Below, piece by piece: positions 1 through 12,844 of a stretch of 64,000 bases of DNA. A program made the translations under genes and the position numbers. This DNA comes from Thamnaconus septentrionalis. Lineage: Eukaryota > Chordata > Actinopteri > Tetraodontiformes > Monacanthidae. The stretch lies in contig CM020515.1 in assembly GCA_009823395.1 (NCBI GenBank), positions 9,911,989 to 9,975,988 on the forward strand, read 5' to 3'. The notes under the pieces are model-generated. The model searched no databases, was not told the origin of the DNA, and worked only from the letters and a program-made list of their open reading frames with translations. Each line of letters starts with the position of its first letter. Positions within the stretch are counted from its first letter, which is position 1.

Positions 1-1010
1 TTTGACATACAAAAATGACCATTGTCACGCCGGGCGACTTTCAAGACTGTTACGCAACCGCATTAGTGACATTTGAGGGATTATTTCGAGCGCTAGCCGG
101 CAAATGAACAAAGTGGATGGGATATAAATAAATTAATACATCTACTGGCCGGCCTGCCATCTAGAAATCATATCACTAATACTTAAAATGTGGATTAATA
201 TGCTATTTCAATAAGGGCAACTGTTACTGTGTGTGTGGGTTCACGGGCTACATGTGATCCATCAAGGACAGTTGCAGATATTCAGTCATCGATGTGCTGC
301 TTCCTCCTCCAGCGCTCGAGTTTCCATGTTGTTTAAATGATTTCTATCCAATCAGAGCGAAACTGCAGCTGCAGACGGGAGTTCAAAGTTCACACTCACA
401 TCAGGCCAATGTGATCAGGTCAAGCGATTTGGGCAAGAACCCTTTTGAGCTCTGGCTGAACAAATGGTTGGTCTGTTGTCTGGTCATGTTTGCAATGCAA
501 ACTCCTTAAGATGTTACTTGTGGTGAATTCTGAATTATGTTTTTCGCCATCAAAGAACAAATCAATTACACACACACACACACACATTTGTCTCTTTCCT
601 CATCTTAAGCAAATGCTAACAGGTCAATAAGGAGGAAGTGAGAAATTTCTAATCTGACAAATTTATTATTCATTCCTGACTGGAACAGACAAGTAAATAC
701 ACACATGCTTATTGGGGAGACGGGTCGAGAAGATGAGTCACAGCAAATAAATAAACAAACAAATAAATAAATAAAATAAGATAAAAACGTAACTAGTTAT
801 GGTTTGACTGTTCAGCATTCTCACATGAACACGAACCAACTTCTGTGCCACAACCATGTACAACTTAAACACATTCACAGGTACAAAGCAGTTGTTAACA
901 CGACGGTGAAGAGATGAGAGAAACTAATTGACAAGATGTATCGTCAGCATTAAAATCCCTCCTCTTCCGTCACCGTCCTTCTTCTGTTGTCGCTGTTGTT
1001 GTTGTTGTTT
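1..1010. other. Flank and probable 3' UTR of the cabp5-like gene
   Basis: No gene is seen here. The stretch next to 1010 is probably the 3' UTR of the - strand cabp5-like gene; TTTATT at 662-667 reads AATAAA on the - strand and is a plausible poly(A) signal. There is a short CA repeat near 571-587. The open frame near 294-509 has no recognisable features. Confidence 0.4.
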
Positions 1011-3767
1011 TCATTTCGACATCATTTTCACAAACTCTGCCGGGATGACAAACAAGACGTAGGTGAGTTGGTGTAGCCGTAACCGCACAAACCTTTTGCC
1101 TTTGTAAATAGTGTATGAACTCAACAAACGTAAGTCCTATTTATGAACTACGTGGACAGCAGTGCAACAAAACTGTCGTCTTTGGAGTGTCTACCTTAAA
1201 CTGCAGAAACAGCACTGGCTCTGCCACTTTCCTACTGTGTGTAAATCCGCTCTTGCCTCAAAAAAAACAATGACCTCAAAATCAACCGCTCAACTGAAAA
1301 ATTACTAATTTTATTTTACATTTTTTTCTAGAAGGAAAACACACTAGTTTGCCTCACTAATGTACAATTTTAAAACCCTGCCAATTGCTTACACTACCTT
1401 TCTTTATTTACCGCCATGCAAATGCTCTAAATGAATTATGCATGTATCATGTCGTCGGGGCACCTGGTCTGACGTGATTACTGACGCATTTAAACAGGAA
1501 CAAAGCCAAGGTTGTGGCTGAAAACAAAACTTTCTGGGCCGCAACGGCACATTTGCACATCTTTTGCATCTCACCTTCAAAGTCCACCGTTCCGTCTCCG
1601 TTGTTGTCCGCCTCTCTGACCACGGCCTCAATTTCGTTTTTGCTCGCTTTTTCCCCCAGCAGCTTGACCATGGCGTGTCTCAGCTCCTCTGACGTGATGG
1701 AGCCGTCACCGTCGATGTCAAACTGCAGGCAGCATGAAGAGGACAGGGAGGAAACGCCGTCAATGCCTTGCCAAGACAGGCGCGATTTGGATAATAGCGT
1801 CACTAGGCGATCACCCACAGCATCCACTGTGAGGTGCCAGAGGCCACATGAGAAGGGGTACGCTGGGCTCACCTCTCTGAATGCGTCTTTTAGCTCCTTC
1901 AAGCCAATCATGCCGGCAGTTTCGGCCAGAAGCTTGGGAGACATCAGTTCCACAAAATCCTCAAAGTCCACTCGCCCCCCAACTGTTTACAGGGGAAATG
2001 GTTCAATTTTAAGCAGGCAGTATAAAGTAAACACCTTAAAAATAGTGGCCTAACACTATCGTCAAAACTAAAGAACTGGTAACCATAGATTAAATATCTT
2101 ACTGCACAGAGGAATGTATATTTACAACTACTTTATAACATGTTCTTCAAAAATCTCCTCTCACGTGGGGCACTGAATTTATGCAAACCCTGAATCTATC
2201 AAATGACCAAAGCTGCATCATTCTTTGAATTGAGACCATCGCGCTGTTTCAGAAGTCACAGATGTGAATTGCACGACGTGCTTCACTGCTTGCACGAAGC
2301 AGATGCATGTTTCATTTTTGCATGATACTTTCGAGACGAGAAAAAGAGAAATGCAAATAAAGCCAATTGTCTCCAGGGATAGGAGGGGCGGGGATGCATT
2401 TCCTGCAAACTGATCAATCAGCCTTGAAGACGCTTTGCAATGAAACACTTTGGCCCATAGCAGCTTGATGAAAAGTCAAGTATGTTCTTCCAAAAATGAA
2501 ATCCACAAACAATCAATGACCAACGCAGTAAACCACCCTGATGAAAAACACATAGAGGAAAGTATGTGATGTTGAATTGATCTCACTCACGGTTCATGTT
2601 GATGTTCTGGCTGAGTTCTATCAACTCCATTTCAGTTGGCATGTAACCCATGGTCCTCATCAGGTTGCCGAGGTCTTTGCAGGTTATGAAACCGTCCTTG
2701 TCTTTGTCGAACTCTATAAAAGCTTCACGCAGCTCTGGCGGCACAAACACACACAAAAAAGAGATCTAGATGTGTAAAACAAAGCCTGTGGAGTAGACAG
2801 ACGGGTATGTTTGACAGACAGTGGAAAGAAAACGAGCGAGCATTCACCTTCAATTTCGTCATGCGTGAGCGCTCTCATCTGAAACAAAAAAAAAATCGCA
2901 TAGTTACTAGTATCAAAAATAACAAATACAAACTTGCTGTTTATCGATTCACTGTAAAATTATGTAACTCCTCAGTTGGTCAGTAATGCCATATGCCTTA
3001 TATAGCTAGTTCTCGTTAAGCTGCATATATAAATATTTATAGATGCAATGCGACGTGATCGGATAGAAATCCCTTTAAAACGAACTTCCAAGATGTTGAA
3101 ACAATCTTTGAAGATAGCGAATAAGCTCGCACAGGTTTTTTTTTCCACATTCACCAAAGCGTAAGTGAGATGACATCGATTCATTTCTTTGTTGTCTAAT
3201 GAAGACTTATTTGGGCTGCATGTACGTAGCAGAATGGTGTAGTGACACATTTACATGCGGACCCGACTGTATGCTCTTTGTGCTTTATTTTCAGCCCACC
3301 TTGGACTAGAAAGCATTCAAGCACAGGCAACATTGATTAAAACACGTATGCAAACACTGAGATGAAAAACATATCATTTGCATGACCTCAAACTTTTTTT
3401 TTTTGCAGAACACACGGAAAAAACACACCGATCTTTGAAGCGACAGACAATGCATCTGACTGATTAACTGGCTAAAAACTTTGGCCCTGTCAACTCTGGC
3501 ATCTTCTCACATGTGCGTAAAATCATACGGCACAATTAAGGCGACGCCTGTTCTCGCAAAAACAAACAAACAAACAAACAAACCAAAAACATTCATATTA
3601 ATGATAGCAGAACACAGTAGAGATACTGAATAAATAATAAGGAAAATTAAGTATGAAAGACTTAAAAAAAAAATTAAGCTTAAGACAGTTGAAGTGGAAG
3701 AAAACAGATAATTTCCTACCCTCTTGCCTCCCCCTTTGAGAAAGATGCAGGCTTGTTTGAGACTCAT
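1011..3767 (-). CDS. cabp5: Calcium-binding protein 5-like (CaBP family, EF-hand)
   Basis: Six coding exons on the - strand join in frame: 3720-3767, 2848-2878, 2591-2734, 1873-1982, 1575-1722, 1011-1036. They give 168 residues plus a stop. Every junction has GT/AG and matching phase. The N-terminus [16 protein letters not shown] resembles the ACIFLRKG start of CaBP5. EF1 is [14 protein letters not shown]. The second EF loop is degenerate ([13 protein letters not shown]), as is typical of CaBPs. EF3 is [14 protein letters not shown] and EF4 is [14 protein letters not shown], and the protein ends KMMSK. The family motifs [16 protein letters not shown] and [14 protein letters not shown] are present. 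CaBPs are calmodulin-like regulators of voltage-gated calcium channels in retina and ear. Length fits the family (about 170 aa). It is unrelated to the immunoglobulin genes and marks the left flank of the locus. Assignment to CaBP5 rather than CaBP1, 2 or 4 rests on the short N-terminus. Confidence 0.88.
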
Positions 3768-5363
3768 GCTGAAAAGCTCCGATCAGATCCTGGGCTTGTT
3801 GTTCAGTGAATAAAAAGTCAAAAACAGACGATATTACATGCCACTAAGTCCTTCGATTCCTTGGTTTCCAGAGTGAGCGCATGTGTGCGTTTAACCCGTG
3901 ATCATCAGAGATCTGCATATGTCTGGGAGCAGGGATGAAGTCTCATGTGGATTATCTCTGCAGCTTTGGTCCGGAAAAGAAAGAGGGCTTAATGCCGTGC
4001 GTATCTGCAATTTTATAAACACATGCAAACGTTGGCATTATCTACGGAGGGTTTCGCATTAGGAAAGGATATTTTTAACATCTATATCTTGGCGCAAGCT
4101 CAGTAAGAAGTGTTCCTGGTACTTTTAGACCAATATCATCATCATCATCATCATCATCGTCACAATCTTATGTTTGGAGTTAATCCGAAAGTGCTCAAAA
4201 GTAATGAATGAAGGAGTTGAAGGGGTTGGCACACAAAACGTAGTCTTGTTAGAGATGTGAAAATGTGTTTATAGCAATAAAGTGTATAGCAGTGCTGCTG
4301 CATTGTTGCGCAAGTATTTGATGACAACGGGGCAGGTGGCTGTAATGTTGAGCTGAGGAGAAACAGCTGACAGCATTATATAGGTTTTGTACCAGGGGGC
4401 AGGTTATCTGTTATAAATAATGACACAATGATGGTACACCATCAGCACGTTACGTAAGCATATATGCTCATAGGCAAAATTAAAATAATCTAAGGAAGTA
4501 TGTTGTGATGTCACATATTGTGATGTGACCTGTGAATGGTGCATTTCAAATTAGATTTATTTTTCGAACTCTGTCAGTCCTGTTTTTCAATGTTTCCTGT
4601 TTATGGCTGTCTGGTTCAGGAAGTTTTAGAAAAATAATAAAAGGGTAAAAAACAAAAAAAAAAAAAAAGGCCATTTATGACCACCAAACTGCAAAGTATA
4701 GTCTGCGTTTCTGCTTTTTTATAATTTCCATTATTCCCATTTTTTGAGTTGACTTGTAGACAAAAGAGAAGGAGAAAATAAAAATAAAGCAGCTGAAAAA
4801 GACGAGCAAGCAAAACAAAGAAAAAACACCAGCTGAGGCTGCGGTTTGTCACTTCCTCTTTCTCCAGTCAAATGGTCGCTGGTGAACTGTTGACCTGAAG
4901 GTGCTTAAAGAGTGAGAAGGACATCCTCAAAAAAACATGTGACCACTGTGGCCAAGGGCCATTAGCGTGCAGCATTGCCCATTGCACTGTGGTTGAGGCC
5001 AAAGGAATTCACAAACGCCACTTCTGTTTGACTGGAAAGTCAGAAACAAAGCAGGCAGCACGACGGGAAATGAGCTCATGTTGATCTCCTTCAAACTAAA
5101 GGATGAAGAGATTTGAACGAGAACTCTTAAAGTCACACATGAAGAACAACTGTAAAAAAATAGTTATTGTAATTTAACAAGATTGCTTGAAAAAAAGGTA
5201 TCCGTATACAATGCCAGTTTAGAAATATTAACACTTCAGATGTCAGCTTGACATTGCTGGCTTCATTACTTTTCATCAAATTTAACAATCAGCAGAAAGC
5301 AGAAAATAACCCTTAATGACAAATGTCAATTAACTGACATCAGTGATTTTATGTGTGTGTATA

Positions 5364-5460
<97 letters not shown>

Positions 5461-5720
5461 TCTACAGTTTCGAAATGGAGACCATATTAACACATCAGAC
5501 GTCAGCTTGACATTGCTTGCTGCATTACGTTTCATCAAATTTAACAATTAGCTGAAAGCAGAAAATAATAACAAATGTCAATTATGTATGACATCAGTGA
5601 TTTTATGTGTGTGTTTAAATAGTGTGGTTTGAAATTTGATAAGGGAACAATGTGTCAATGTTTGAAAATGTAGAGCAGAATTTGGATTCACAAGGCAGAT
5701 GTCAGAGTCAAATCCAGTTT
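3768..5720. other. Intergenic between cabp5-like gene and first VH unit
   Basis: No supported gene. It contains the presumed promoter and 5' UTR of the cabp5-like gene (upstream of 3767 on the - strand), a short CAT repeat near 4136-4159, and a long TA microsatellite at its right end. The block near 5210-5330 is repeated around 5460-5600, so the VH tandem-unit spacer starts here. Confidence 0.5.
5367..5458. repeat. (TA)n microsatellite
   Basis: About 90 bases of uninterrupted AT dinucleotide. Similar TA or TA/TG arrays recur upstream of other VH units near 6930-7032, 7917-7989 and 10808-10863. They are therefore part of the repeating V unit. Open frames across them are artefacts. Confidence 0.95.
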
Positions 5721-5769
5721 CCTCCTCCCTGTGAGGAGGAGTCGATGCAAAACTCTTGAGTTCTTATAT
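5721..5769 (+). promoter_or_regulatory. VH promoter block: palindromic CT box, octamer-like element, TATA-like site
   Basis: CCTCCTCCCTGTGAGGAGGA (5721-5740) can form a stem. It is followed by ATGCAAAA (5745-5752), a one-base variant of the Ig octamer ATGCAAAT, and TTATAT near 5764. The same block precedes every VHH-like V unit (near 7140, 8095, 9605, 10970, 12755, 14265) and also the conventional V segments at 48954 and 63745. The role as a V promoter follows from the octamer rule for Ig genes. Confidence 0.7.
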
Positions 5770-5813
5770 GTGACTGCAGAGAGAAGGACAGAGGACAGTG
5801 GACACAGTTCAAC

Positions 5814-6284
5814 ATGATGGACTACAGGACGGCACTGCTTCTATTGACCATCTGCTTGGCAGGTCTGCATCTTTCTAGATCATTATTGCACATTGACATT
5901 GGTCTGTGTCATCAGTTTCATTCATGGTTTTCTTTCTTGGCAGGTGTTGATGGTCAGACTCTGACACAATCTGGCTCGGTGGTTAAACGTGCTGGAGAAT
6001 CTCACAGACTGACCTGTTCATTCTCTGGATCCTCATTCAGCTGGTACACTATGGCCTGGTTCAAAGAGGCTCCTGGAAGAAGCAAGGAATTTGTTGCATA
6101 CTTCAGCTCTGGTGGCAGTACTGACTACTCTGGCTCAGTCAGAGGCCGCTTCACCATCTCCAGAGACAATAACAGACAGCAGGTGTATCTGCAGATGAAC
6201 AGTCTGAGGACTGAAGATTCTGCTGTTTATTACTGCGGTGCAGACTCACAGTGATGGAGTTGGTTGTGCAGCTGTACAAAAACA
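5814..6284 (+). CDS. IGHV: VH segment 1, VHH-like FR2, intact
   Basis: The leader exon 5814-5862 encodes [16 protein letters not shown] plus a split codon. An 81-nt intron follows, then V exon 5944-6246. FR1 Cys lies in HRLTCS and FR3 ends DSAVYYC. FR2 is [17 protein letters not shown]. Against conventional [12 protein letters not shown] this gives V37F, Q39E, G44S, L45K and W47F, the surface that normally packs on VL. The RSS has heptamer CACAGTG (6247-6253), a 22-bp spacer and nonamer ACAAAAACA (6276-6284). The open frame is intact and splice sites are good. CDR2 is short (one Gly fewer than in the 9.7 and 14.4 kb units). It lies upstream of the CH1-less Cmu cassette. Confidence 0.93.
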
Positions 6285-6930
6285 CAAATTATTATACCAT
6301 AATAATTTTGAATGATGAATCCCCCACACTGTAATGTTCAAGATAATAATTAGCCTGAACTACTTTTTTCATTCAACTCCTAATAATATGTTATTCTCCT
6401 TACCAAAACAACATATCATAAATTCTCCATCCACAAAGGGGCGCTCTCTCCTGTTTCCTCACAAATCTATTGAAAAGTGACACTGTCGAAAATGTGCAAT
6501 GAATGCGGCACAGCTTTTGCTATATTACTTTTGTTAGTTTTGCTCTCTCATGTTATTATAAATCAGTAAAAAAATCCTGATGTTTGAGTACTTATATAAT
6601 TATTGAACAAATAGAAAGAAAATTCTTGTTCTTGTTTCAAACCCATTTAACTATGTGCATCCTGACTTTATCATGAATCCAGTATTTTCTATGTAGATTG
6701 CTGAGATAAAAGCATATGAAATGAAAACAACAAAACAAATAATCTTAAAAGGTCCTAGCCAAATGCACCATATAAAAGCATCAATATATCACCATGGCTT
6801 GACAAGAAATTAAGAATCAGACAGTACATCACCTTAAATATTGACTAGTGGAGCAACACTTAGGTTGTGGAACATTTAAAATTTTAAAATCTCTATCAGT
6901 ATCTATACTGTCTAAAGTAATATATATATG

Positions 6931-7035
<105 letters not shown>

Positions 7036-7232
7036 AAATAGTGTGGTTTGAAATTTGATGAGTGAATAATATGTGAATGTATGAAAATGTAGAGCAGAAT
7101 TTGGATTCACAAGGCAGATGTCAGAGTCAAATCCAGTTTCCTCCTCCCTGTGAGGAGGAGTCGATGCAAAACTCTTGAGTTCTTATATGTGACTGCAGAG
7201 AGAAGGACAGAGGACAGTGGACACAGTTCAAC

Positions 7233-7290
7233 ATGATGGACTACAGGACAGCACTGCTTCTATTGACCATCTCAAAAAACACAAATTATT
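7233..7290 (+). pseudogene. VH unit 2, deleted to a leader fragment
   Basis: The promoter block and the first 40 or so bases of the leader ([13 protein letters not shown]) are present. The sequence then jumps directly to the nonamer and 3' flank normally found after a V exon (AAAAAACACAAATTATT). The leader end, leader intron, V exon and heptamer are deleted. The flank on both sides matches the neighbouring V units, so this is an internal deletion within a tandem unit. Confidence 0.9.
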
Positions 7291-7935
7291 ATACCATAAT
7301 AATTTTGAATGATGAATCCCCCACACTGTAATGTTCAAGATAATAATTAGCCTGAACTACTTTTTTCATTCAACTCCTAATAATATGTTATTCTCCTTAC
7401 CAAAACAACATATCATAAATTCTCCATCCACAAAGGGGCGCTCTCTCCTGTTTCCTCACAAATCTATTGAAAAGTGACACTGTCGAAAATGTGCATAGAA
7501 TGCGGCACAGCTCTTGCTGTATTACTTTTGTTAGTTTTGCTCTCTCATGTTATTATAAATCAGTAAAAAAATCCTGATGTTTGAGTACTTATATAATTAT
7601 TGAACAAATAGAAAGAAAATTCTTGTTCTTGTTTCAAACCCATTTAACTATGTGCACCCTGACTTTATCATGAATCCAGTATTTTCTATGTAGATTGCTG
7701 AGATAAAAGCATATGCAATGAAAACAACAAAACAAATAATCTTAAAAGGTCCTAGCCAAATGCACCATATAAAAGCATCAATATATCACCATGGCTTGAC
7801 AAGAAATTAAGAATCAGACAGTACATGACCTTAAATATTGACTAGTGGAGCAACACTTAGGTTGTGGAACATTTAAAATTTTTAAATCTCTATCAGTATC
7901 TATACTGTCTAAAGTAATATATATATGTATGTATG

Positions 7936-7982
<47 letters not shown>

Positions 7983-8187
7983 GTGTGTTTAAATAGTGTG
8001 GTTTGAAATTTGATGAGTGAATAATATGTGAATGTATGAAAATGTAGAGCAGAATTTGGATTCACAAGGCAGATGTCAGAGTCAAATCCAGTTTCCTCCT
8101 CCCTGTGAGGAGGAGTCGATGCAAAACTCTTGAGTTCTTATATGTGACTGCAGAGAGAAGGACAGAGGACAGTGGACACAGTTCAAC

Positions 8188-8650
8188 ATGATGGACTACA
8201 GGACGGCACTGCTTCTATTGACCATCTGCTTGGCAGGTCTGCATCTTTCTAGATCATTATTGCACATTGACATTGGTCTGTGTCATCAGTTTCATTCATG
8301 GTTTTCTTTCTTGGCAGGTGTTGATGGTCAGACTCTGACACAATCTGGCTCGGTGGTTAAAAATCCTGGAGAATCTCACAGACTGACCTGTTCAGCCTCT
8401 GGATTCACATTCAGCTGGTACACTATGGCCTGGTTCAAAGAGGCTCCTGGAAGAAGCAAGGAATTTGTTGCATACATCAGCTCTGGTGGTGGCAGTACTG
8501 ACTACTCTGGCTCAGTCAGAGGCCGCTTCACCATCTCCAGAGACAATAACAGACAGCAGGTGTATCTGCAGATGAACAGTCTGAGGACTGAAGATTCTGC
8601 TGTTTAGTACTGTGCTAGATACACTCAGTGACTGGAGTTGGTTGAGCAGC
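8188..8650 (+). pseudogene. IGHV: VH segment 3, VHH-like FR2, stop in FR3
   Basis: Leader exon 8188-8236 and V exon 8318-8623 are like the other units, with FR2 [14 protein letters not shown] and CDR2 [12 protein letters not shown] at 8605-8607 replaces the first Tyr of the FR3 YYC motif. The heptamer is also degraded to CTCAGTG (8624-8630). Both defects point to a non-functional segment, although the stop falls close enough to the 3' end that trimming would not be expected to remove it. Confidence 0.9.
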
Positions 8651-9699
8651 TGTACAAAAACACAAATCTTAATACCATAATAATTTTAAATGATGAATCC
8701 CCCACACTGTAATGTTCAAGATAATAATTAGCCTCAACTGCTTTTTTCATTCAACTCCTAATAATATGTTATTCTCCTTACCAAAACAACATATCATAAA
8801 TTCTCCATCCACAAATGGACGTTCTCTCCTGTTTCCTCACAAATCTATTTAAAAGTGACATCGGAGAAAACGTGCAAAGAATACAGTGCAGCTTTTGCTA
8901 TATTACTTTTTCATTTTGCTCTCTCATGTTATTATACATCAGTAAAAAAAATCCTGATGTTTGAGTACTTATATAAATATTCAACAATTCCAGACTGAAA
9001 TTCTTGTTCTTGTTTCAAACCCATTTAACTATGTGCATCCTGAATTTATCATGAATCCAGTATTTTCTATGTAGATTGCTGAGATAAAAGCATATGAAAC
9101 GAGAAAAACAACGCAAATAATCTTAAAATGTCCTAGCAAAATGCACCATATAAAAGCATGAATATGACACCATGGCTTGACAAGCCATGAAGAATCACAC
9201 AGTACATCACCTTAAATATTGGCTAGAGGAGCAACACTTATTTTCTTGAACATTTAAAATCTATAACAGTATCAATACTGTCAAAAGTAATTAATATATA
9301 TGTGTATATGGATATATATATGTATATATAGAAACCATATACATGGTCTACAGTTTCGAAATGGAGACCATATTAACACATCAGACGTCAGCTTGACATT
9401 GCTTGCTTCATTACTTTTCATCAAATTTAACAATTAGCTGAAAGTAGAAAATAATAACAAATGCCAATTAACTGACATCATTGATTTTATGTGTGTGTGT
9501 TTAAATTGTGTGGTTTGAAATTTGATAAGGGAACAATGTGTCAATGTTTGAAAATGTAGAGCAGAATTTGGATTCACAAGGCAGATGTCAGAGTCAAATC
9601 CAGTTTCCTCCTCCCTGTGAGGAGGAGTCGATGCAAAACTCTTGAGTTCTTATATGTGACTGCAGAGAGAAGGACAGAGGACAGTGGACACAGTTCAAC

Positions 9700-10174
9700 A
9701 TGATGGACTACAGGACGGCACTGCTTCTATTGACCATCTGCTTGGCAGGTCTGCATCTTTCTAGATCCTTATTGCTCATTGACATTGGTCTGTGTCATCA
9801 GTTTCATTCATGGTTTTCTTTCTTGGCAGGTGTTGATAGTCAGACTCTGACACAATCTGGCTCGGTGGTTAAAAATCCTGGAGAATCTCACAGACTGACC
9901 TGTTCAGCCTCTGGATTCACATTCAGCAGCTACTATATGGCCTGGTTCAAAGAGGCTCCTGGAAGAAGCAAGGAATTTGTTGCATACATCAGCTCTGGTG
10001 GTGGCAGTACTCACTACTCTGGCTCAGTCAGAGGCCGCTTCACCATCTCCAGAGACAATAACAGACAGCAGCTGTATCTGCAGATGAACAGTCTGAGGAC
10101 TGAAGATTCTGCTGTTTATTACTGCGCTCGACACCCACAGTGACTGGAGTTGGTTGAGCAGCTGTACAAAAACA
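9700..10174 (+). CDS. IGHV: VH segment 4, VHH-like FR2, intact
   Basis: Leader exon 9700-9748; V exon 9830-10135. FR1 is [20 protein letters not shown], with Cys in [11 protein letters not shown]1 is [10 protein letters not shown]2 is [19 protein letters not shown]2 is ISSGGGST and FR3 ends SAVYYCAR. Heptamer CACAGTG (10136-10142), 23-bp spacer, nonamer ACAAAAACA (10166-10174). The open frame, signal peptide and splice sites are intact. The VL-interface residues F37, E39, S44, K45 and F47 are as in the other units. Confidence 0.93.
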
Positions 10175-10828
10175 CAAATTATTATACCATAATAATTTTG
10201 AATGATGAATCCCCCACACTGTAATGTTCAAGATAATAATTAGCCTCAACTAGTTTTTTCATTCAAGTCCTAATAATATGTTATTCTCCTTACCAAAACA
10301 ACATATGATAAATTCTCCATCCACAAAGGGGCGCTCTCTCCTGTTTCCTCACAAATCTATTGAAAAGTGACACTGTCGAAAATGTGCATAGAATGCGGCA
10401 CAGCTCTTGCTGTATTACTTTTGTTAGTTTTGCTCTCTCATGTTATTATAAATCAGTAAAAAAATCCTGATGTTTGAGTACTTATATAATTATTGAACAA
10501 ATAGAAAGAAAATTCTTGTTCTTGTTTCAAACCCATTTAACTATGTGCACCCTGACTTTATCATGAATCCAGTATTTTCTATGTAGATTGCTGAGATAAA
10601 AGCATATGAAATGAAAACAACAAAACAAATAATCTTAAAAGGTCCTAGCCAAATGCACCATATAAAAGCATCAATATATCACCATGGCTTGACAAGAAAT
10701 TAAGAATCAGACAGTACATGACCTTAAATATTGACTAGTGGAGCAACACTTAGGTTGTGGAACATTTAAAATTTTAAAATCTCTATCAGTATCTATACTG
10801 TCTAAAGTAATATATATATGTATGTATG

Positions 10829-10863
<35 letters not shown>

Positions 10864-11062
10864 TTAAATAGTGTGGTTTGAAATTTGATGAGTGAATAAT
10901 ATGTGAATGTATGAAAATGTAGAGCAGAATTTGGATTCACAAGGCAGATGTCAGAGTCAAATCCAGTTTCCTCCTCCCTGTGAGGAGGAGTCGATGCAAA
11001 ACTCTTGAGTTCTTATATGTGACTGCAGAGAGAAGGACAGAGGACAGTGGACACAGTTCAAC

Positions 11063-11533
11063 ATGATGGACTACAGGACGGCACTGCTTCTATTGACCAT
11101 CTGCTTGGCAGGTCTGCATCTTTCTAGATCATTATTGCACATTGACATTGGTCTGTGTCATCAGTTTCATTCATGGTTTTCTTTCTTGGCAGGTGTTGAT
11201 GGTCAGACTCTGACACAATCTGGCTCGGTGGTTAAACGTGCTGGAGAATCTCACAGACTGACCTGTTCATTCTCCGGATCCGATTTCAGTTACTACACTA
11301 TGGCCTGGTTCAAAGAGGCTCCTGGAAGAAGCAAGGAATTTGTTGCAGTCATCAGCTATGTTGGCAGTACTGACTACTCTGGCTCAGTCAGTGGGCGCTT
11401 CACCATCTCCAGAGACGATAACAGACAGCAGGTGTATCTGCAGATGAACAGTCTGAGGACTGAAGATTCTGCTGTTTATTACTGTGCTGCAGACTCACAG
11501 TGATGGAGTTGGTTGAGCAGCTGTACAAAAACA
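11063..11533 (+). CDS. IGHV: VH segment 5, VHH-like FR2, intact
   Basis: Leader exon 11063-11111; V exon 11193-11495. CDR1 GSDFSYYT and CDR2 ISYVGST differ from its neighbours, while FR2 [16 protein letters not shown] is unchanged. Diversity is thus confined to the CDRs and the FR2 hallmark is kept. FR3 ends DSAVYYCAA. Heptamer CACAGTG (11496-11502), 22-bp spacer, nonamer ACAAAAACA. Confidence 0.93.
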
Positions 11534-11859
11534 CAGATCATAATACCATAATAATTTTGAATGATGAATCCGCAACACTGTAATGTTCAAGATAATAGTT
11601 AGCCTCAACTGATTTTTTCATTCAACTCCTAATAATATGTTATTCTCCTTACCAAAACAACAGATGATAAATTCTCCATCCACAAAGGGGCGCTCTCTCC
11701 TGTTTCTCCACAAATCTATTGAAAAGTGACACTGTAGAAAACGTGCAAAGAATACAGTGCAGCTTTTGCTATATTACTTTTGTTTGTTTTGCTCTCTCAT
11801 GTTATTATACATCAGTAAAAAAAAATCCTGATCTTTGAGTACTTATATAATTATTCAAC

Positions 11860-12170
11860 GGGCCCGGACCTGTGACCTTTCTGTGTGGAGTTTGCATGTT
11901 CTCCCCGTGTCTGCGTGGGTTCGCTCCGGGTTCTCCGGCTTCCACCCACACTCCAAAAACATGCATGTGAGGTCCATTGAATATTCTAAATTGTCCGTAG
12001 GTGTGCATGTGAGTGTGAATGGTTGTCTGTCTCTATGTGGCCCTGCGATGAACTGGCGACTTGTCCAGGGTGTACCCTGCCTTTGCCCTAAGACAGCTGG
12101 GATAGGCTCCAGCAGACCCCCGTGACCCTGAATTGGAATAAGCGGGTATAGAAGATGAATGAATGAATGA
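11860..12170 (+). repeat. 5'-truncated teleost SINE inserted between VH units
   Basis: The body carries the common fish SINE text (TTTCTGTGTGGAGTTTGCAT, later CCAGGGTGTACCCTGCC and GACAGCTGGGATAGGCTCCA) and ends in an AATGAATG tail. It is flanked by a 13-bp target-site duplication ATAATTATTCAAC (11847-11859 and 12171-12183). The tRNA-like head is missing. Other copies are at 34.2, 39.8 and 47.3 kb. Confidence 0.85.
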
Positions 12171-12844
12171 ATAATTATTCAACAATTACATACAAAAACT
12201 CTTGTTCTTGTTTCAAACCCATTAAACTATGTGTGCCCTGAATTTATCATGTATGCAGTATTTTCTATGTAGATTGCTGAGATAAAAGCATCTGAAACGA
12301 AAACAACAACACAAATAATCATAACATGTCCTAGCCAAATGCACCAAATAGAAGCATGAATATGACACCATGGCTTGACAAGCCATAAAGAATCACACAG
12401 TACATGACCTTAAATATTGTCTAGTGGAGCAACACTTAAGTTCTGGAACATTTGTCTCCAATAAAAAGGTATATTCACAATGCCAGTTTGGAAATACAGC
12501 ATCAACACATCAGACGTCAGCTTGACATTGCTAGCTTCATTACTTTGCATCAAATTTAACAATCAGACGAAAGCAGAAAATACCCCTTAAATAACAAATG
12601 TCAATTAACTGACATCAGTGATTTTATGTGTGTGTGTGTGTGTATTTAAATAGTGTGGTTTGAAATTTGATAAGGGAACAATGTGTCAATGTATGGAAAT
12701 GCAGAGCAGAATTTGGATTCACAAGGCAGATGTCAGAGTCAAATCCAGTTTCCTCCTCCCTGTGAGGAGGAGTCGATGCAAAACTCTTGAGTTCTTATAT
12801 GTGACTGCAGAGAGAAGGACAGAGGACAGTGGACACAGTTCAAC

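Noticed and set aside
11805..12125. Open frames with Cys/Trp-rich peptides near 11.8-12.1, 39.9 and 47.4 kb
   Set aside because: They are translations of a SINE family in either direction, not genes.
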